Source: Jimgerdemannia flammicorona (Eukaryota > Mucoromycota > Endogonomycetes > Endogonales > Endogonaceae). Taken from it: a stretch of DNA of 20,042 nucleotides. A model generated the notes under the pieces. The model was not told where the DNA came from. It saw nothing but the letters and a program-made list of their open reading frames with translations, and searched no databases. The translations under genes were made by a program, and so were the position numbers. Location: assembly GCA_003990745.1 (NCBI GenBank), contig RBNI01002013.1, positions 1 through 20,042 of the forward strand, given 5' to 3'. This document shows positions 19,101-20,042 of this stretch, piece by piece. Every line of letters starts with the position of its first letter. The stretch's first letter is position 1.

Positions 19101-19130
19101 TCATTTTCGGATCGAACTTTGAGCGGCTCT
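16113..19130 (-). repeat. Right inverted arm (about 3.02 kb)
   Basis: Reverse-complement partner of 8527-11609. The outer 612 bp (18519-19130) show, by eye, about 14 differences from the left arm, all transitions, with equal length. The inner array matches unit for unit over most of its length but lacks one higher-order duplication present on the left. Confidence 0.85.
16185..18540 (+). pseudogene. LRR exon/intron array, right arm
   Basis: About 16 units on the plus strand. LRR segments begin after AAAG near 16219, 16401 (truncated), 16518, 16684, 16863, 17041, 17178, 17420, 17577, 17819, 17999, 18173 and 18338. The clearest is 17819-17902, exactly 84 nt, reading NSIGDEVARILTESLKQN and then MTLTELILGG, followed by 96 nt (17903-17998) that ends in AG. 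Skipping the 96 nt restores the 28-residue spacing of ribonuclease-inhibitor/NLR-type LRRs, so each unit looks like one phase-matched LRR exon plus an intron. Some units have GC in place of the GT donor, frame-shifting losses of one G in a G run, or fusion without an intron. No intact gene. Confidence 0.75.
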
Positions 19131-19406
19131 ATTGATATATATTTAGATGAACAAAATCACCGCATTAGGCTGATATGACTTTTTAATTTGGACGCATTCG
19201 TATGCAACGTCCTTTTTTGAGAGATGTGTTATGGTGCGTTGGTGTCGCCAGCCAGCACAACGCATCGTACCTGACGAATACACCGCCCCAGAAAACGATA
19301 TATCGAATTTGTAATCATCCGGCATTTTTTCCGAGCCAGCCTGGCATCCATAAGTACTCCCCCTAATGTCTCCACTTCCATTCCACATCACAAACCACAC
19401 ATCACC
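19131..19406. other. Right flank of the transposon and leader of the oxidoreductase relic
   Basis: No gene. It does not resemble the third intron or fourth exon of the MFS gene. The last 60 bp are pyrimidine- and CA-rich, typical of a fungal 5' leader, and run into a CACCATGG start context. Confidence 0.5.
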
Positions 19407-20042
19407 ATGGTCAAAGCCCTGATTCTCCCCCGCCGCGGGCGCTGCCCTGCAAATCGTGACTAACTGGACCAAGCCCGTCCCACAGGCTGGCGAAGTGCAT
19501 CGACTGGAAACAGGCGAAGCATGGATATTACATCACCGAGTCCTCGGCTGTAATTATGCGGGTGTCGTGAGGTGAATCGCATTTATGGGTGGCCGAAGGG
19601 TATATGCGCGCGGTCGGATAATGTGAAATGTTTAGGGGTCTTGCGTGGATGGGGGGGGGGGTTTTTTAATCGTTTCTGTAGGCTAAAACGTTCAGCGAGT
19701 ATGTTGTTTCCTCAGATGCCTTGTTGGCCAAGGTATGTGTTCAGTATATATATATATTTCTTTGCTCGGCTTTTGCTGTGACTCGATCATGTTTGAGTAA
19801 ACTACCACACCACACAGATCCCCGATAAGCTGTCGTTCGAACAGGCTGCCACCATCAATCTTGGGGCCGCCATCTCATTTATCGCCCTTTACCGCGAGCT
19901 GAAGTTGCCTCGCCCACAAGAACACAAGGTGTTTGACAATCCCGAATATATCTTGGTACGAAACACTTTCTGAATATGCCAACGTTCTTTTATTCTCTAT
20001 AATGTTGATTTTGTTCTCATCGCGAGTGCAAACCCCCCCCCC
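19407..20042 (+). pseudogene. MDR-superfamily oxidoreductase (trans-enoyl reductase / quinone-oxidoreductase type), broken and cut by the window end
   Basis: Starts at CACCATGG with MVKALIL. A run of five C then shifts the frame, and the next piece reads PAAGAALQIVTNWTKPVP through AGEV. The frame shifts again, with a likely deletion, to IDWKQAKHGYYITE (the conserved N-P-x-D-W-K region), and once more to VLGCNYAGVV (the GCDFAG-V region). Later pieces fit a spliced gene: TFSEYVVSSDALLAK ends at 19732, a GT-AG intron spans 19733-19817, and an open 46-codon exon (19818-19955) begins IPDKLSFEQAATINLG, followed by a GT at 19956. The family uses NAD(P)H to reduce enoyl or quinone substrates, often in secondary metabolism. 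The segment between the GVV and TFSEY pieces is too short and disordered, with an 11-G run. The first frameshift is in a homopolymer and could be a sequencing error, but the deletions are not explained that way. Confidence 0.75.
20033..20042. repeat. Run of ten C at window end
   Basis: The homopolymer ends the window. Together with the A/G run at the start it suggests assembly boundaries. Confidence 0.7.

Larger units (their letters stand above)
8527..19130. mobile_element. 10.6-kb composite PIF/Harbinger-type transposon with about 3-kb LRR-bearing inverted arms
   Basis: The first bases from 8527 (AGAGCCGCTCAAAGTTCGAT) are repeated exactly, in reverse complement, ending at 19130, and the match continues far inward. 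The 3-bp flanks are both ATT (8524-8526 and 19131-19133), a possible target-site duplication; PIF/Harbinger elements make 3-bp duplications, usually TWA, so the length fits but the sequence is not the usual one. The core encodes a Myb/SANT-like protein (minus) and a HARBI1-type DDE transposase (plus), the standard two-gene set of this superfamily. The arms carry arrays of LRR exon/intron units, not a normal part of such elements. Both core genes are broken, so this copy is not autonomous. It lies in the third intron of the MFS pseudogene. Confidence 0.85.

Noticed and set aside
1..20042. tRNA or rRNA genes
   Set aside because: No cloverleaf with a recognisable TPsiC arm and anticodon stem, and no rRNA core sequences were seen by eye on either strand; a covariance-model scan was not possible.

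Overview
The window looks like nuclear DNA of a fungus. The genes have short GT-AG introns of about 85-115 nt, a typical fungal MFS transporter and a fungal-type MDR oxidoreductase are present, and transposon debris is dense. The lineage cannot be fixed from the sequence; a repeat-rich, early-diverging fungus is only a guess. The window begins in an A/G homopolymer and ends in a run of ten C, so its edges may be assembly breaks.

Layout. 1-2800: low-complexity sequence and decayed, unrecognised coding relics, including one Cys-rich reading frame broken by stops. 2946-4926: the only gene that looks intact, a four-exon 12-TM-type MFS transporter of the DHA1 kind (558 aa). 5475-6713: a decayed 1.24-kb element with about 30-bp imperfect terminal inverted repeats and a very AT-rich, G-poor core. 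About 6825-8526: a second, tandem copy of the MFS gene, now a pseudogene with lost start, frameshifts and no last exon. 8527-19130: a 10.6-kb composite transposon. 19407-end: a broken MDR-family oxidoreductase, cut by the window edge.

The 10.6-kb element is the centrepiece. Its core (about 11.6-16.1 kb) carries the two-gene set of PIF/Harbinger transposons, arranged head to head: a Myb/SANT-like DNA-binding protein gene on the minus strand and a HARBI1-type DDE transposase on the plus strand. Both are inactivated by in-frame stops, and the Myb gene also by a frameshift. The core is flanked by inverted arms of about 3.05 kb. Each arm has a 612-bp unique outer part and an inner array of about 16 units of roughly 180 bp. 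Each unit reads as one 28-residue leucine-rich-repeat exon (84 nt) plus a 96-nt GT-AG intron-like segment. An LRR gene thus appears to have been captured, amplified and built into giant terminal inverted repeats. The outer arms differ only by transitions, many at CpG, which suggests decay driven by cytosine methylation and deamination.

The element sits in what would be the last intron of the second MFS copy, and that copy's last exon is not found on the far side. The insertion is therefore tied to a rearrangement. The three gene relics around the MFS gene (upstream relic, MFS copy, oxidoreductase) are all damaged, so this is a decaying, transposon-invaded locus.
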